64,000 nt of DNA from an uncultured Microbulbifer sp. (GTDB lineage Bacteria > Pseudomonadota > Gammaproteobacteria > Pseudomonadales > Cellvibrionaceae): contig NZ_CANLDD010000001.1 in assembly GCF_947489355.1 (NCBI RefSeq), positions 248,001 through 312,000 of the forward strand, in the 5' to 3' direction. The notes beneath the pieces were generated by a model. That model worked only from the letters and a program-made list of their open reading frames with translations. It was not told the DNA's origin and searched no databases. Shown here piece after piece: positions 1 to 10,339 of this stretch (within the stretch, counting starts at the first letter, position 1; each line of letters starts with the position of its first letter). The position numbers were made by a program, and so were the translations under genes.

Positions 1-348
1 GGGGGTTACGCGCACTAGGCGTGGCGTCCCCCGTAGTACAAGCGCGAAATATGGCAGGTCGCCATCGGGATTGCCACTGCTCAGAACGGCGATGCGCCCA
101 TTCTCCGGGATATCGCCAGGGGAATCACCGCGCATCACATCAAAAGACAACAGCGGCAGGCGCTGCTCACGCCAGATCAGGTCCCCCAGATACCATTCGG
201 GCGCATCGCACACGGCCGCCGGAACCTGCATCGCGATGATTTCAGAGAGACTGTCTACAGGTACCAGCATCTGCCCCCGCTGCAAGGGCAGCAACAGACT
301 GCTCACCTCTGGGGGGACATCTACCGGTAGGGCTTCAACTTCACGCAT
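1..348 (-). CDS. chpC: CheW-like chemotaxis protein ChpC (3' end cut by window)
   Basis: The reverse strand reads from an ATG at 348 with a good ribosome site (AAGAGG about 8 bases upstream) through 116 codons to the window edge without a stop. The product begins MREVEALPVDVPPEV and has the layout of a CheW domain: a stretch resembling the 'LLPLQRGQMLVPVDSLSEI' start of the beta-barrel, then 'YLGDLIWREQRLPLLSFD'. It follows chpA by about 40 bases on the same strand, which is where Pseudomonas carries chpC, a CheW-type adaptor of the pilus chemosensory array. In Pseudomonas chpB lies between chpA and chpC; it is absent here. CheW family membership is fairly sure. The ChpC assignment rests mainly on position. 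Confidence 0.75.
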   Translation of the reverse strand, partial: MREVEALPVDVPPEVSSLLLPLQRGQMLVPVDSLSEIIAMQVPAAVCDAPEWYLGDLIWREQRLPLLSFDVMRGDSPGDIPENGRIAVLSSGNPDGDLPYFALVLRGTPRLVRVTP

Positions 349-391
349 TGCTACCTCTTATGTTTAGGCTCTCTATTGGGTGCCGGCAACC

Positions 392-3300
392 TCAACTACC
401 GACAGCTGAGGTTCCCGCATATTCGCGAATGGTTTCGAGCAGTACGTCTTCCTGGTAGGGCTTGCCCAAATAGTGGTTCACACCCAGTGACATGGCGTGG
501 TCGCGATGCTTGCTACCGGTACGGGATGTGACCATCACAATGGGGATATCCCGCAGGCGGCTGCTGGAGCGAATGTGCCGCGCCACCTCGAAACCGTCCA
601 TACGCGGCATTTCGATATCCAGCAGGATGAGATCCGGGATCTTGTCCTGCAACTGGATCACTGCATCCTGGCCATCCTTGGCGGTACTGACAAGGTAGCC
701 TTCGCGCTCGAGGAAACGGGTCGTCACCTTGCGCACGGTGACTGAATCATCCACCACCATCACCGTTTGCTGGTGCTCTTCCAGCTCTCGCTTCGGTGCC
801 GTTTGCAACTGTAGTTGTGGCATTGTCGGGCGCGCCAGCTGGGTCGCCTGGCGGCGCAGCAGGGCGTGGGCGTCGAGGATCACTACCACAGCGCCATCGC
901 CGGTTACTGTCGCCCCGGATACCCCCTGCACACCGGCAAACTGCGGCCCCATACTCTTCACCACGATCTCGCGGCTGCCGCGGATAGCATCCACCTGCAG
1001 CGCCATGGCATGGCCCTCGGAGCGCACCAGCAGAACCGGCAGTTGCATATCATCGACACTGAGTTTTGGCTGGGCACCCGACTTGAGCAGAGTGCCGAAG
1101 TAGCAGACCTCATAGCGTTCACCGGCGTACTCAAAACGGGCATCGCCGGTACGATAGTAATGCTCCAGTTCGAAGGGGCTGAGGCGTACGATGCCCTCAA
1201 TGGTATTTAGAGGCAGGGCAAACAGATCCTCGCCGATTTTAACCATCAGGGCGCGATTGACCGACACGGTAAACGGCAGACGCACGACAAACTCGGTACC
1301 AGCTCCCGCCTGGGAATTGATATGCACGCCGCCACCAATCTGCTTCAGCTCTGCGGAGACCACATCCATACCCACCCCGCGACCGGAAATCTGGGTCACT
1401 TTTTCCGCCGTGGTAAAGCCCGCCTGCAGAATAAACTGCAATATCTCGTTATTGGACAACTCTGCGTCCGGGCGCATCAGGCCATTTTCCACGGCTTTTT
1501 CCCGCACCTTTATCAGGTTGACGCCGGCGCCATCGTCGCGGATGGTCAGCACCACCTCACTGCCCTCGCGCGCCATAGCGACATGGATACGACCGCGCTC
1601 GGGCTTGCCCGCAGCGAGGCGTGCTTTTGGCATTTCGATGCCGTGGTCCACCGCGTTGCGCAGCATATGTTCCAACGGCGCCACCATGCGCTCAAGCATG
1701 GATCTGTCCAGCTCCCCCTCGACGTTGGAGAACACCAGATCCACCTGCTTGCCCAGCTCTGCACTCACCTGTCGCACGATCCTGCGAAGACGGGGCACCA
1801 GGCGGGAGAAGGGCACCATGCGGCTGCGCATCAGCCCCTCCTGCAACTCCGTATGTACCCGCGACTGTTGCAACAGCAGGGTCTCGGTATCCCGCGCTTT
1901 GTTATCGAGGGTGGAGCGAAGCTCCATCAGGTCGGAAGTGGATTCCAGCAGGGAGCGGGACAACTGCTGGATAGACGAGTAGCGGTCCATTTCCAGCGGG
2001 TCGAAGTTGCCATCATGCTCAGCCAGCTGTTCGTGCCGGAACAGGATCTGTGCCTCGGTCTCTCTATCCAGGCGGCGCAACTGTTCGTTGAGCCTCAGCA
2101 GGGTTGAATCCATTTCGTCGAGTGCCAGACCGAACTCACTTATCTGCTCTTCGAGGCGACCGCGTGAAATGGCGGTCTCACCGGCGAGGTTAACGAGTTC
2201 TTCCAGCAGCTCAGCGGCGACACGAACCATTTCCTGGGGCTGGTTTTTGGCGGAACCCGTTAACTCATCCGAGCCCTCTGACTTGCGGATAAACGGCAGT
2301 ATGTTGCCACTGTTCTGGGCCACTTTCGGCTGCGGTGGACGGTCAGGGGTCTCGGTCTCTTTTTCCCTCAGGCTTTTCACTGCGGGCAGGGATTCCGACA
2401 CACTCACCCCTGCCTGCGTGTCAGCGGTAGTGCCCTCGACAACTTCCACCGCCTCCGGCAGAACCACAGTCTTGCTCTCGGTTGTTTCTGCAGTACTCTC
2501 CCAGGCACCTTGATCGGCCCAGTCGGCGACCAGCAATTGCACGAAGGCTTCCGGTTGTTCGCCGGACATCCAGGCGCGCACAGTTTCAATGCCGTCGGCG
2601 ATACGGTCGTGGATACCGTGGGCATCGGCAAAAAACTGCCGAGAGGGCCGGGTGTCATTCCGCATTTGCTCGATCACGGTTTCAAAACGATGGGCCACTT
2701 CGCCAAGCCCCAGAAGGCCAGCCATACGCGCACCGCCTTTAAAGGTATGCAGCACCCGCTTGAGCGCTTCCGCCTGCTCTCGGCTTTCCGGCGCGTCTTC
2801 CCAGTTTTGGATCAATGCCTCCAACTCATCGGTAAGATCGACCGCTTCCTCCAAAAAGACCTCAACAACATCGGAATCAATTTCCGCAAGCAGTTTTTCT
2901 CCCTCGGCAAACGCATCCTGGCGGTACCCGGCAGCGCTGGCTAACGCCACCGACGGTGACTCAGCAGGTGTTGCCTCAGAACTGCTTGTCTCCGCTGTAC
3001 GTACCCGGAGTGTGGTATCTACAGACTTTTGCGGCCCATGCTCTGGCACCGCTGCCACCTGTAGCCCTGAGAGCGCAGCGGGCGCTTTTTGTATCCCTTC
3101 ACTGGCGCTGTCTGCTCCCGCATTTTCAGCTCTGTTCACAGGCTCACGTTCAACGGCAGTATCGCTGAGCTGCTTTGGGGTCTGCACAACACCGAATTCT
3201 GGGCCGTTGATACCCAGTTCACCCAGATCGTATTCCTCTTCAAACACTTCGGCGACTGCCACACCTTGCGCCAGGTAACGCAGTGCCTCCTCAACAGCCT

Positions 3301-6300
3301 CACTCACCTCCGGCAAGTCCTGGGCAGCGGCGACAGCATCAACCAGATCCAGCAGTTCGTTGTGCCCCTGCTCAAGGGATGCCCACAGCGCCGGCTCTCC
3401 CTCAAGCTGACCGGCAAGCACCTTGTGGTAGACATCCAGAAGTAACTGAGACAACTCCGCCAAAGTCTGCAGTTGTGCGTGACTGGCGGCTTTGTGTAAA
3501 ACCACAAGCTCTTCGGCAACGAGGGCAACCTGGGACTTGTCGGCGGGATTGATGCGCCAATGATTCAGCACTTGGTCGGCATCCAATAAAACACGCATTC
3601 CTTCAGCCATCAGCACTTGGAGCAGTTGCGGGTCCACCGCCTTGGGCTCACTGGCCTCGCGCTCGCGGATCAAGTGGCCCACAGAGCGCTCCTGCAGCTC
3701 GGCCACACGGGCGAGGAACTGCTCAGATCTTCCAATGCCAAGCGGTTTTCCAGTGCGGATCTGGGCCAACACCTGATGCACATAGCTGGCCCCATCACCG
3801 ATCAGATCAAGGATGTCGGCGTCAATCGGCACTTGGTAGATACGCAGCTCTTTGGCAAATCGCTCAAGCGGTGCCATCATTTCGGCGACCACCTTGACTT
3901 CCGCCATGTGGGCGGAACCTTTCAGGGTGTGCAGCGCTCGGTGCAAGGGGTCGCTGGGCACGTCGTAAACCGGCGCGGCAGCGCGCATGTCCTCAAGGAA
4001 TTCAGCCACTACCGCCAGGTGCGCCTCAGCCTCCTGGGCAAAGATCTCCCACAGTTGTGCCCGGTCCTCCCCGTTGTCTTCCTCCACAGTGGCCTGCGCC
4101 GCCCTGTCTGCGCTTTGCGTCTCCAGTACCGCAGGTATATGCCCCCGGCTGAGCTGCTCAGCCCAGGCTTGCAACTGCAAGGTTTGCTGCTGATCCGGAT
4201 CACCCCGACCACAGCGGAAAGCCTCGATCATGGAGGGCAATTTCTCACAGACCCGCTCAATCAACCCTACGTGAGCACCCTGGGGTTTCACGCTGTCGTC
4301 GATAATGCGGTTGAGCATGTTTTCCACTGCCCAGGCCAGCTCGCCGACATCCAGCGCCTCGACCATGCGACCCGACCCCTTCAGGGTGTGGAAACCGCGG
4401 CGGAATTCTTCCAGGGCACCAACATTGGCAAAATCAGCCGCCCAATCTGGGAAGTAGTTGCGAATATGGACGAGGACTTCACCGGCTTCTTCGAGAAAGA
4501 TTTCTACAATCTCATCGTCGATCAGACGCTCGTCACCATCAATCACTGCCCGTATCCCAAGCGGTTTCTCAGGCTTCTCCCAGGCCAACTCGGTCTGGGT
4601 ATCCGCTTCCGGTGCGATGGCGGTCCCTTCAGCCGTTTCTGCCGGTTCACCCACCGCATTTTCCATTGCCGGCGCCGTTGCGTGTATACATTTTGCAGCA
4701 TGCTCACCGCTTGGAAACCCATGCTCCTTTTCCCTATCTGGCACCCTATCGTCGACAGAGAGGACACGCGCAACCTCAGTGTCATTGTCAGCCGCAATAG
4801 CGCCCCTTTTCGGCACTTCAACCTGTTCATCGCATCCCAGGGGCTCAGCAGTAGGGGCTTTCGCGCCCTCCAACCCAGCGAATGTGACTGGCGTCCCCCC
4901 TACAGATTTGGCTGTAGGGGTGGATTGATGCCCCATTTCACCTTCGACTTTTCCAATCCCGGCAAATTTGGGGTCAAATAGCGTAAAACCCTCTCTATTC
5001 ACACGAAGGGTTTCACCCTCAGGCACCCGTTCAGTTGTGGAAGCGGCGGTACCGGAGAACTCCTGTCTCTCTCCCCTGAGGGGAAAGCCCAGATCGGCGA
5101 CACTGTCTTCGGCCAATGCCAGTAGCATCTCGGCATCCTCAAGACCTTCGCAGCTGCGCTCCAGGTAATATTCAACACTGGTAATGGCATCGGCCAGGGT
5201 ATCCAGCATGCGCCATTCGGGTTGCTCCGCCTTCTCGATCAGGGACTTGTCGATATAGTGTTTGCAAGCGGCGATTATTTCGCTGGCGCGCCGATAGCCC
5301 ACCATTTCCAGGCCACCGCAGACTTCCTGCAGGCGCTGTGGGACCCGGCTCAGATAGCTGATATCCCAGTGGCTGGCGACATATTCCATCACCGCCTCTT
5401 TAACTGCCTCCAGCCCTAGGTGCGCCTCGCGTCGAACGGAATCCTTGGCATCACCCATAATCGGTTGCTCTTCGTCAACCCGTTTATTGCGATCGATATT
5501 GGCTGCCAGGGCAGAATTCAGTTGTACCAACTCGCCGGCGGCACGCATCAGATACTCTTCGACATCGCTGCCACGGGAGGCATCGCGCAAATATTCATAA
5601 ATGCCGCGGGCGCGGGCGCGCTGTGTCTCAAGCCCAAGCACGCCGAGCGTATCCGCAACCCGTTTGACCACCGCTGCAGTTTCGCTCAGTGGCGGCTGTT
5701 CTCTCACAGCGCTACTCGGTTCCAGAGCCTCGCGCACCCATTGAAGCTCTTCGCTCAGAGCGGTGATCGCAGTGCCGAGGGCCTCGGGACCCATCGCCAA
5801 CACATCCTCGGTATCGGGGCGCGGTGTGCCCGGTACCGCTCTGCCCAGGCCAAAGCGCTGGTACAGGTCGTGGCAGCGCGGACCGTTGGGGCCGGCCAAG
5901 TAGACGTAAAAAAGCAAATTGCGTAGGAAATCTGCATCAAGGCGTGCATCCAGTACCCTGGCGCCGCGCCCCTGCAGCAGGCGGAACTCTACATCTATCC
6001 GGCGCAGAAGGTGGCGCAGGGCGGGCTGTACACTGAGGCGATGCGCACCGATGGCTTCAAAGATGCCCAGCAGTACCCCCCACAGGGGCTTGCGCGCGCT
6101 GCCGTTGTAGAGCAACTGCATCTTTTCAACAATTTTGTTCAAATAGGCAAGGCTCTCACCGCTGTTCACATCCCGGATCAGGCCTGCCGCGGCGACGTGG
6201 TACATCTTTCTCAGCTTGGTGACCAGCTCCTGCAGTCTCGCATTATCCGCAGTCAGCGGCTGGCGCTTGCCGGTGACCTGCTCCAGAGAGGAAAGGTCGG

Positions 6301-6748
6301 GAGAAAAAAGTGCACCTTCTGTGATCAGGCGTTCACGACGCACAGCACGCAAATCGTTGAGAAGAGGCAACAAGAGGACTGCATTGTCCCGACGCTGAAA
6401 AGAGACTTTTTCCAGGTAGAGAGGCAACTCCAACAGCGCGCGCATAAGAAACTCTCGGGTCTCTTCGGTATTTTCGACACCGCCACTGGCCAGCGCCTGA
6501 ACCAGTTGTTCCATCTCCTCAGCCAGCATGGCCGCACCGGAAAGCTGTGCCATATGCAGGCTGCCATGTACCTGATGGACCAGAGACAGGCAGTTTTGCA
6601 ACAGCGGTGCACCGGCATCTGGATCATCAGCGAATGTCTCGAGAAGTTGACGCGCCTGCGCCATCGTCTCGTTAATTTCACCGATCAGCCAATCCAGGGC
6701 CATGAAGTTTGGATTGTCGTGGTTCACGCCAAGTCCCCAATATTTCAT
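392..6748 (-). CDS. chpA: ChpA-type hybrid chemotaxis histidine kinase for type IV pili
   Basis: A giant CheA-like kinase of 2118 residues. The N-terminal third is FimL/Hpt-like. Three clear phosphotransfer motifs follow: HTLKGSGR near residue 785, HTLKGSAH near 938 and HTFKGGAR near 1334. Then come the dimerisation and ATPase region (N box EHMLRNAVDHG near 1693, DDGAG, GRGVGMDVV near 1790), a CheW-like domain, and a C-terminal receiver (VMVVDDSVTVRK, phospho-acceptor in LILLDIEMPRMDG near 2041). P. aeruginosa ChpA has more phosphotransfer modules (eight), so this version may be reduced, or some modules may be degenerate. It should phosphorylate PilG and PilH and so steer twitching and surface sensing. 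The start MKYWGLG is kept because relatives also have a short extension before the conserved ALDW-like start; the alternative is Met16 at 6703, which lacks a ribosome site. Confidence 0.95.
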   Translation of the reverse strand: MKYWGLGVNHDNPNFMALDWLIGEINETMAQARQLLETFADDPDAGAPLLQNCLSLVHQVHGSLHMAQLSGAAMLAEEMEQLVQALASGGVENTEETREFLMRALLELPLYLEKVSFQRRDNAVLLLPLLNDLRAVRRERLITEGALFSPDLSSLEQVTGKRQPLTADNARLQELVTKLRKMYHVAAAGLIRDVNSGESLAYLNKIVEKMQLLYNGSARKPLWGVLLGIFEAIGAHRLSVQPALRHLLRRIDVEFRLLQGRGARVLDARLDADFLRNLLFYVYLAGPNGPRCHDLYQRFGLGRAVPGTPRPDTEDVLAMGPEALGTAITALSEELQWVREALEPSSAVREQPPLSETAAVVKRVADTLGVLGLETQRARARGIYEYLRDASRGSDVEEYLMRAAGELVQLNSALAANIDRNKRVDEEQPIMGDAKDSVRREAHLGLEAVKEAVMEYVASHWDISYLSRVPQRLQEVCGGLEMVGYRRASEIIAACKHYIDKSLIEKAEQPEWRMLDTLADAITSVEYYLERSCEGLEDAEMLLALAEDSVADLGFPLRGERQEFSGTAASTTERVPEGETLRVNREGFTLFDPKFAGIGKVEGEMGHQSTPTAKSVGGTPVTFAGLEGAKAPTAEPLGCDEQVEVPKRGAIAADNDTEVARVLSVDDRVPDREKEHGFPSGEHAAKCIHATAPAMENAVGEPAETAEGTAIAPEADTQTELAWEKPEKPLGIRAVIDGDERLIDDEIVEIFLEEAGEVLVHIRNYFPDWAADFANVGALEEFRRGFHTLKGSGRMVEALDVGELAWAVENMLNRIIDDSVKPQGAHVGLIERVCEKLPSMIEAFRCGRGDPDQQQTLQLQAWAEQLSRGHIPAVLETQSADRAAQATVEEDNGEDRAQLWEIFAQEAEAHLAVVAEFLEDMRAAAPVYDVPSDPLHRALHTLKGSAHMAEVKVVAEMMAPLERFAKELRIYQVPIDADILDLIGDGASYVHQVLAQIRTGKPLGIGRSEQFLARVAELQERSVGHLIREREASEPKAVDPQLLQVLMAEGMRVLLDADQVLNHWRINPADKSQVALVAEELVVLHKAASHAQLQTLAELSQLLLDVYHKVLAGQLEGEPALWASLEQGHNELLDLVDAVAAAQDLPEVSEAVEEALRYLAQGVAVAEVFEEEYDLGELGINGPEFGVVQTPKQLSDTAVEREPVNRAENAGADSASEGIQKAPAALSGLQVAAVPEHGPQKSVDTTLRVRTAETSSSEATPAESPSVALASAAGYRQDAFAEGEKLLAEIDSDVVEVFLEEAVDLTDELEALIQNWEDAPESREQAEALKRVLHTFKGGARMAGLLGLGEVAHRFETVIEQMRNDTRPSRQFFADAHGIHDRIADGIETVRAWMSGEQPEAFVQLLVADWADQGAWESTAETTESKTVVLPEAVEVVEGTTADTQAGVSVSESLPAVKSLREKETETPDRPPQPKVAQNSGNILPFIRKSEGSDELTGSAKNQPQEMVRVAAELLEELVNLAGETAISRGRLEEQISEFGLALDEMDSTLLRLNEQLRRLDRETEAQILFRHEQLAEHDGNFDPLEMDRYSSIQQLSRSLLESTSDLMELRSTLDNKARDTETLLLQQSRVHTELQEGLMRSRMVPFSRLVPRLRRIVRQVSAELGKQVDLVFSNVEGELDRSMLERMVAPLEHMLRNAVDHGIEMPKARLAAGKPERGRIHVAMAREGSEVVLTIRDDGAGVNLIKVREKAVENGLMRPDAELSNNEILQFILQAGFTTAEKVTQISGRGVGMDVVSAELKQIGGGVHINSQAGAGTEFVVRLPFTVSVNRALMVKIGEDLFALPLNTIEGIVRLSPFELEHYYRTGDARFEYAGERYEVCYFGTLLKSGAQPKLSVDDMQLPVLLVRSEGHAMALQVDAIRGSREIVVKSMGPQFAGVQGVSGATVTGDGAVVVILDAHALLRRQATQLARPTMPQLQLQTAPKRELEEHQQTVMVVDDSVTVRKVTTRFLEREGYLVSTAKDGQDAVIQLQDKIPDLILLDIEMPRMDGFEVARHIRSSSRLRDIPIVMVTSRTGSKHRDHAMSLGVNHYLGKPYQEDVLLETIREYAGTSAVGS

Positions 6749-6862
6749 TCTCTATGCAGGCGCTATACCCGGATGCGAGCCGACTTACACGAGTTTCCCG
6801 AAAGTCTTCCGCGCGCCCCTCTCCACCCGGTCATCTTAAAATGACGCCAAATTGTATTTGGG

Positions 6863-9004
6863 TCAGGCCAGAGCCCGGCCTTCGCGAGAGCCCAAAGCTG
6901 CGGGCTCCTCACTTTCGATGGTGAAACTGTCCACGTCCATTTCCGGTAATTCCACGTCATAGGAATCACTGTCGGCCTCGAGGCTTTCATCCTGAGGCAG
7001 TTTGAAGCCGGCAACGGAATCGCGCAGTGCATTGGCCGTTTGCGCCAGATTACCAATAGACTGTGCCGTTGCCTGGGTACCTGCCGAGGTCTGGGAGGTA
7101 ATTTCCTGAATCACGTTCATCGTATTGGAAATATGCCCAGCAGAGGAGGCCTGTTGGCGCGCGGCATTGGAGATGTTCTGAATCAGAGAGGCCAAGCTGC
7201 CGGATACGTTTTCGATCTCCTCTAGGGCAACCCCCGCGTCCTGGGCCAGGCGGGCTCCACGCACCACCTCCGTGGTGGTTTGCTCCATGGAGATGACCGC
7301 TTCATTGGTGTCAGACTGAATTGCTTTCACCAAGCCTTCTATCTGTTTGGTTGCAGCGGCGGAACGCTCCGCCAGTCGCTGTACTTCATCCGCAACTACC
7401 GCGAAGCCCCGGCCTGCGTCACCGGCCATACTCGCCTGGATGGCGGCGTTTAATGCGAGGATGTTGGTCTGGTCTGCAATGTCGTTAATCAGGCTCACAA
7501 TATCGCCAATCTCCTGGGACGATTCCCCCAGCCGCTTGATTCGCTTGGAGGTATCCTGGATCTGCTCACGGATGTTGTCCATACCCTTGATGGTGTTCTG
7601 TACCACCTTGGCACCATTGCTCGCGATATGTACTGAGCGCTCCGCAACCTGGGCAGATTCGGAGGCGTTGGCAGACACCTGGTCAATGGTAACCGCCATT
7701 TCATTCACCGCAGCGGAGGCCCCGGCAATTTCCTGCGCCTGGTGCTCAGAGGCCTCGGCGAGATGCAGAGCGGTCTGCTGAGTTTCCTGGGACAGGCCGG
7801 ATACTTCCTGAGCAGCACCGTTAATCCGCGATACCAGCACGCGCAGTTGGTCAATAGTAAAGTTGATAGAATCGGCAATCGCACCAGTAAAGGCCTCGGT
7901 TACCGTGGCAGAGGTAGTCAAGTCCCCATCGGCGAGATCCGCCAGCTCATCCAGCAACTGCATAATGGCCTGCTGGTTGCGCTCGTTGGTATCCGCCTCC
8001 TGCAGCAGGTTGCGGCGCGTACCGGAGATAACCATTCCCATCATGACGAAAATCAGCAGTACGAAGGCCGCTGCCAGGATAGTAATCGTCATATTGTTTG
8101 GCTGGCGTTCGTTCGCGAGATTCACGATTCGATCATTCAGCGCGCTCAGGGCTTCGAGTAACTGCGGTGAGGAGGCGATAATGCCATCTGATGCCTGGCG
8201 CGTGGCAAATAGGGCCGGGGTCGCCTCAAAGATTTCGCGCACAGAGGAACTTACAAACTCAAACAACTCCGTAATTTCATCCAGGGAACGGCGCGCTTCA
8301 TCGTCGCTAACACGGGAAATGCCCATCACCACGTCACCGCTTTTCATACCGTCCACGACCTTACCGAAAAGACTTGCATCGGTATTGAACTGGTCCGCAG
8401 CGGCTTCGGCATCATCACCCCCCTGGAGCATCTTGTCGATATTCCGGCCTATCCGTTCCGCGCGCCAAACTTGCAGTAATGCCTGCTCCACCTGATTGGC
8501 CGGGGCGGTGTTGGCCAGCAGGATCTCAACGATATTGTTGTGCTCCGCCTGCAGCTCGGGAAGAGAAGCGCTCAGAGTGGTGGCAACGTCATTCAGGAAG
8601 ATAATGGTTTCCTTATTGCCGAGAATGGTGCCCATCTGCTCGCGCAGCTTGCGCCAAACCTGTCCATAGGCAGCCAACTCGGCGTCGAGTGTGCGGCGGC
8701 TGCCTGCATCCATTTGCTGCAACTGGTTCCAGGCGTTGGCCATTTGCCCAGACACTTTTTCCAGCTCGACAAATGCTTCCTCATCCCCTGAGGTAGCGGC
8801 CGGTGCGTAGGAAACCACCTGATAAGAGAGCGCACGCAACTCCGCCACTTGCTGCAGGTACTCTTTATCGCGGTCACTGCGGGTCTGCACCAGATAGATA
8901 CTGACGACTAGTCCCGCCAGTACGGCGAGTACCAGCAGGCCCAAACCCAACGCGGCAGGGTCACTGCGCAACGCGGAAAAGGAACTCTGGGAGCCTGTTT
9001 TCAT
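6863..9004 (-). CDS. pilJ: Type IV pilus chemoreceptor PilJ
   Basis: A methyl-accepting chemotaxis protein of 713 residues. A first membrane segment lies at about residues 19-41 and a second near 305-328, which bracket a periplasmic domain with repeated PilJ-type helical modules. A HAMP-like stretch and a long signalling coiled coil follow. The hairpin tip reads 'ADQTNILALNAAIQASMAG' followed by GRGFAVVADEVQRLAERS, the conserved MCP core. It sits between pilI and chpA, and should feed surface or ligand signals into ChpA through the CheW-like PilI. The 114 bases between pilJ and chpA hold no pilK. Start chosen at ATG 9004, with AGGAGT just upstream. Confidence 0.95.
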   Translation of the reverse strand: MKTGSQSSFSALRSDPAALGLGLLVLAVLAGLVVSIYLVQTRSDRDKEYLQQVAELRALSYQVVSYAPAATSGDEEAFVELEKVSGQMANAWNQLQQMDAGSRRTLDAELAAYGQVWRKLREQMGTILGNKETIIFLNDVATTLSASLPELQAEHNNIVEILLANTAPANQVEQALLQVWRAERIGRNIDKMLQGGDDAEAAADQFNTDASLFGKVVDGMKSGDVVMGISRVSDDEARRSLDEITELFEFVSSSVREIFEATPALFATRQASDGIIASSPQLLEALSALNDRIVNLANERQPNNMTITILAAAFVLLIFVMMGMVISGTRRNLLQEADTNERNQQAIMQLLDELADLADGDLTTSATVTEAFTGAIADSINFTIDQLRVLVSRINGAAQEVSGLSQETQQTALHLAEASEHQAQEIAGASAAVNEMAVTIDQVSANASESAQVAERSVHIASNGAKVVQNTIKGMDNIREQIQDTSKRIKRLGESSQEIGDIVSLINDIADQTNILALNAAIQASMAGDAGRGFAVVADEVQRLAERSAAATKQIEGLVKAIQSDTNEAVISMEQTTTEVVRGARLAQDAGVALEEIENVSGSLASLIQNISNAARQQASSAGHISNTMNVIQEITSQTSAGTQATAQSIGNLAQTANALRDSVAGFKLPQDESLEADSDSYDVELPEMDVDSFTIESEEPAALGSREGRALA

Positions 9005-9170
9005 AGTTCACTCCTAGCGGGCCCAGGTATCAGGCCGGATTAGTACCACTTGACTTCTAACACTTAAACAGCAATCACCTTCAGCCGATGCGTCCATTCC
9101 TGCACCGCCTGCGGGCCACCCCCGACACTGTCAATAAAGTGAAGCGTCGGTAAAAATGGGCTTGGATTTT

Positions 9171-9710
9171 CTACTGAAGGGCGGCATCCATAAAACGGCC
9201 ATCTTTGAGCAGGGCCCGCATATCGAACACCAGCCACCGGTCCCTCTGCAAAATAAACTGGCCCTGCACCATGGGTGCAAATGACTCAATCAAATCTGTT
9301 GGCGCTTCCTGGGCATATTCATACGCCAGGTGTTGCATGCCGTGTAATCTTTCCACAATCAGGCCCACATAGGTTTTTTCACGTTCAAGCGCCAACACTC
9401 GTCGCTGCTGTCGCGGGCCGTTAAGGTGGCCACCGTAAAATGCGGCGAGATCAATCAGAGGTAACAGGCGGCCACGTACGTTGGATACGCCTTTCACCCA
9501 AGGCTGGACACCGGGGATGAAGGTGTATTGCGGCACTTCGAGCAGTTCCACAACATCATCCATAGAGGCGACGAAATTATGCTCGAGAAGAGAGAAGCCG
9601 ATCCCACTCCAATATGGCTTGATTTCCCGGCGCGCGGGCAGGCCGGTGGACTGCGCCTTGGCACGCCGCGCAATATCAATCAGGGCCAAATAGGGTATTG
9701 TTGTCTGCAC
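9171..9710 (-). CDS. pilI: CheW-like adaptor PilI
   Basis: A single CheW domain protein of about 180 residues. Diagnostic stretches are 'YWSGIGFSLLEHNFVASMDD', 'VQPWVKGVSNVRGRLLPLID' and 'GLIVERLHGMQHLAYE', which match PilI of pseudomonads. It links PilJ to ChpA. The start is uncertain. A GTG at 9710 gives a protein aligned with Pseudomonas PilI (VQTTIPYLALIDIA), while a TTG at 9746 would make it overlap pilH by about 20 bases. A GGGAGG lies inside the end of pilH, so translational coupling is likely. The gap to pilJ is 166 bases. Confidence 0.9.
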   Translation of the reverse strand: MQTTIPYLALIDIARRAKAQSTGLPARREIKPYWSGIGFSLLEHNFVASMDDVVELLEVPQYTFIPGVQPWVKGVSNVRGRLLPLIDLAAFYGGHLNGPRQQRRVLALEREKTYVGLIVERLHGMQHLAYEYAQEAPTDLIESFAPMVQGQFILQRDRWLVFDMRALLKDGRFMDAALQ

Positions 9711-9726
9711 ACTGAGCAGCTGGCCG

Positions 9727-10089
9727 TCAGGCCAACACCTCCCCAATCACGCTCAACAGCTTGCCCTCGTCTACAGGCTTGGTCAGATAAGCCCTGGCAC
9801 CCTGGCGCATGCCCCAGACACGGTCTGTGTCCTGGTCTTTGGTCGTCACAATAATAATTGGGATTCCCGCAGTGCTGCTGTCCTTGCTCAGCTGACGGGT
9901 GGCCTGGAAGCCATTCAGACCGGGCATTACAATATCCATCAGAATAAGATCCGGGCACTGCGCGCGCGCCACCTCAACACCATTTTCGCCATTGAGCGCT
10001 GTGATTACCACATGTCCGTTTTTTTCCAAAATTGTGGTCAATTTGTGTGTTTCAGTAGGAGAGTCATCCACTATTAGTACTTTTGCCAT
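9727..10089 (-). CDS. pilH: Twitching motility response regulator PilH
   Basis: A stand-alone receiver domain of 120 residues, beginning MAKVLIVDDSPTETHKL. The phospho-acceptor lies in LILMDIVMPGLNGFQATRQL and the conserved lysine in YLTKPVDEGKL, almost residue for residue the PilH pattern. In Pseudomonas, PilH acts as a second CheY-like output of ChpA that opposes PilG. ATG 10089 was preferred because it gives the family's usual MA(R/K)(I/V)LIVDD start; the adjacent ATG 10092 and a further one at 10101 are also in frame. Its stop lies just before the pilI start. Confidence 0.95.
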   Translation of the reverse strand: MAKVLIVDDSPTETHKLTTILEKNGHVVITALNGENGVEVARAQCPDLILMDIVMPGLNGFQATRQLSKDSSTAGIPIIIVTTKDQDTDRVWGMRQGARAYLTKPVDEGKLLSVIGEVLA

Positions 10090-10339
10090 CATTTTCCCCA
10101 TGACATCTTATAATCAGCTAATCGGCAGCCGCGCAACCACGATCGAACTTGGCGGTTTGCTTGTTACTTTCTTGTTAGCATGTCCAGTTTGCACTGACTA
10201 TCAGCTACTTCTCGGCCAAACCATTTCCCAGGCTCCCACAGACAAGGAGATATGTGCGCCACTTAGGATCATTACTGTCTTAGTTCCCAGGTGCCAAGCC
10301 CCCGGAGCCAGCCATACACTTTTTTGTTAGCCACAATTT

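Noticed and set aside
3617-4981. 454-codon plus-strand ORF inside chpA
   Set aside because: Antisense shadow of a GC-rich coding frame. The chpA frame carries all recognisable domains.
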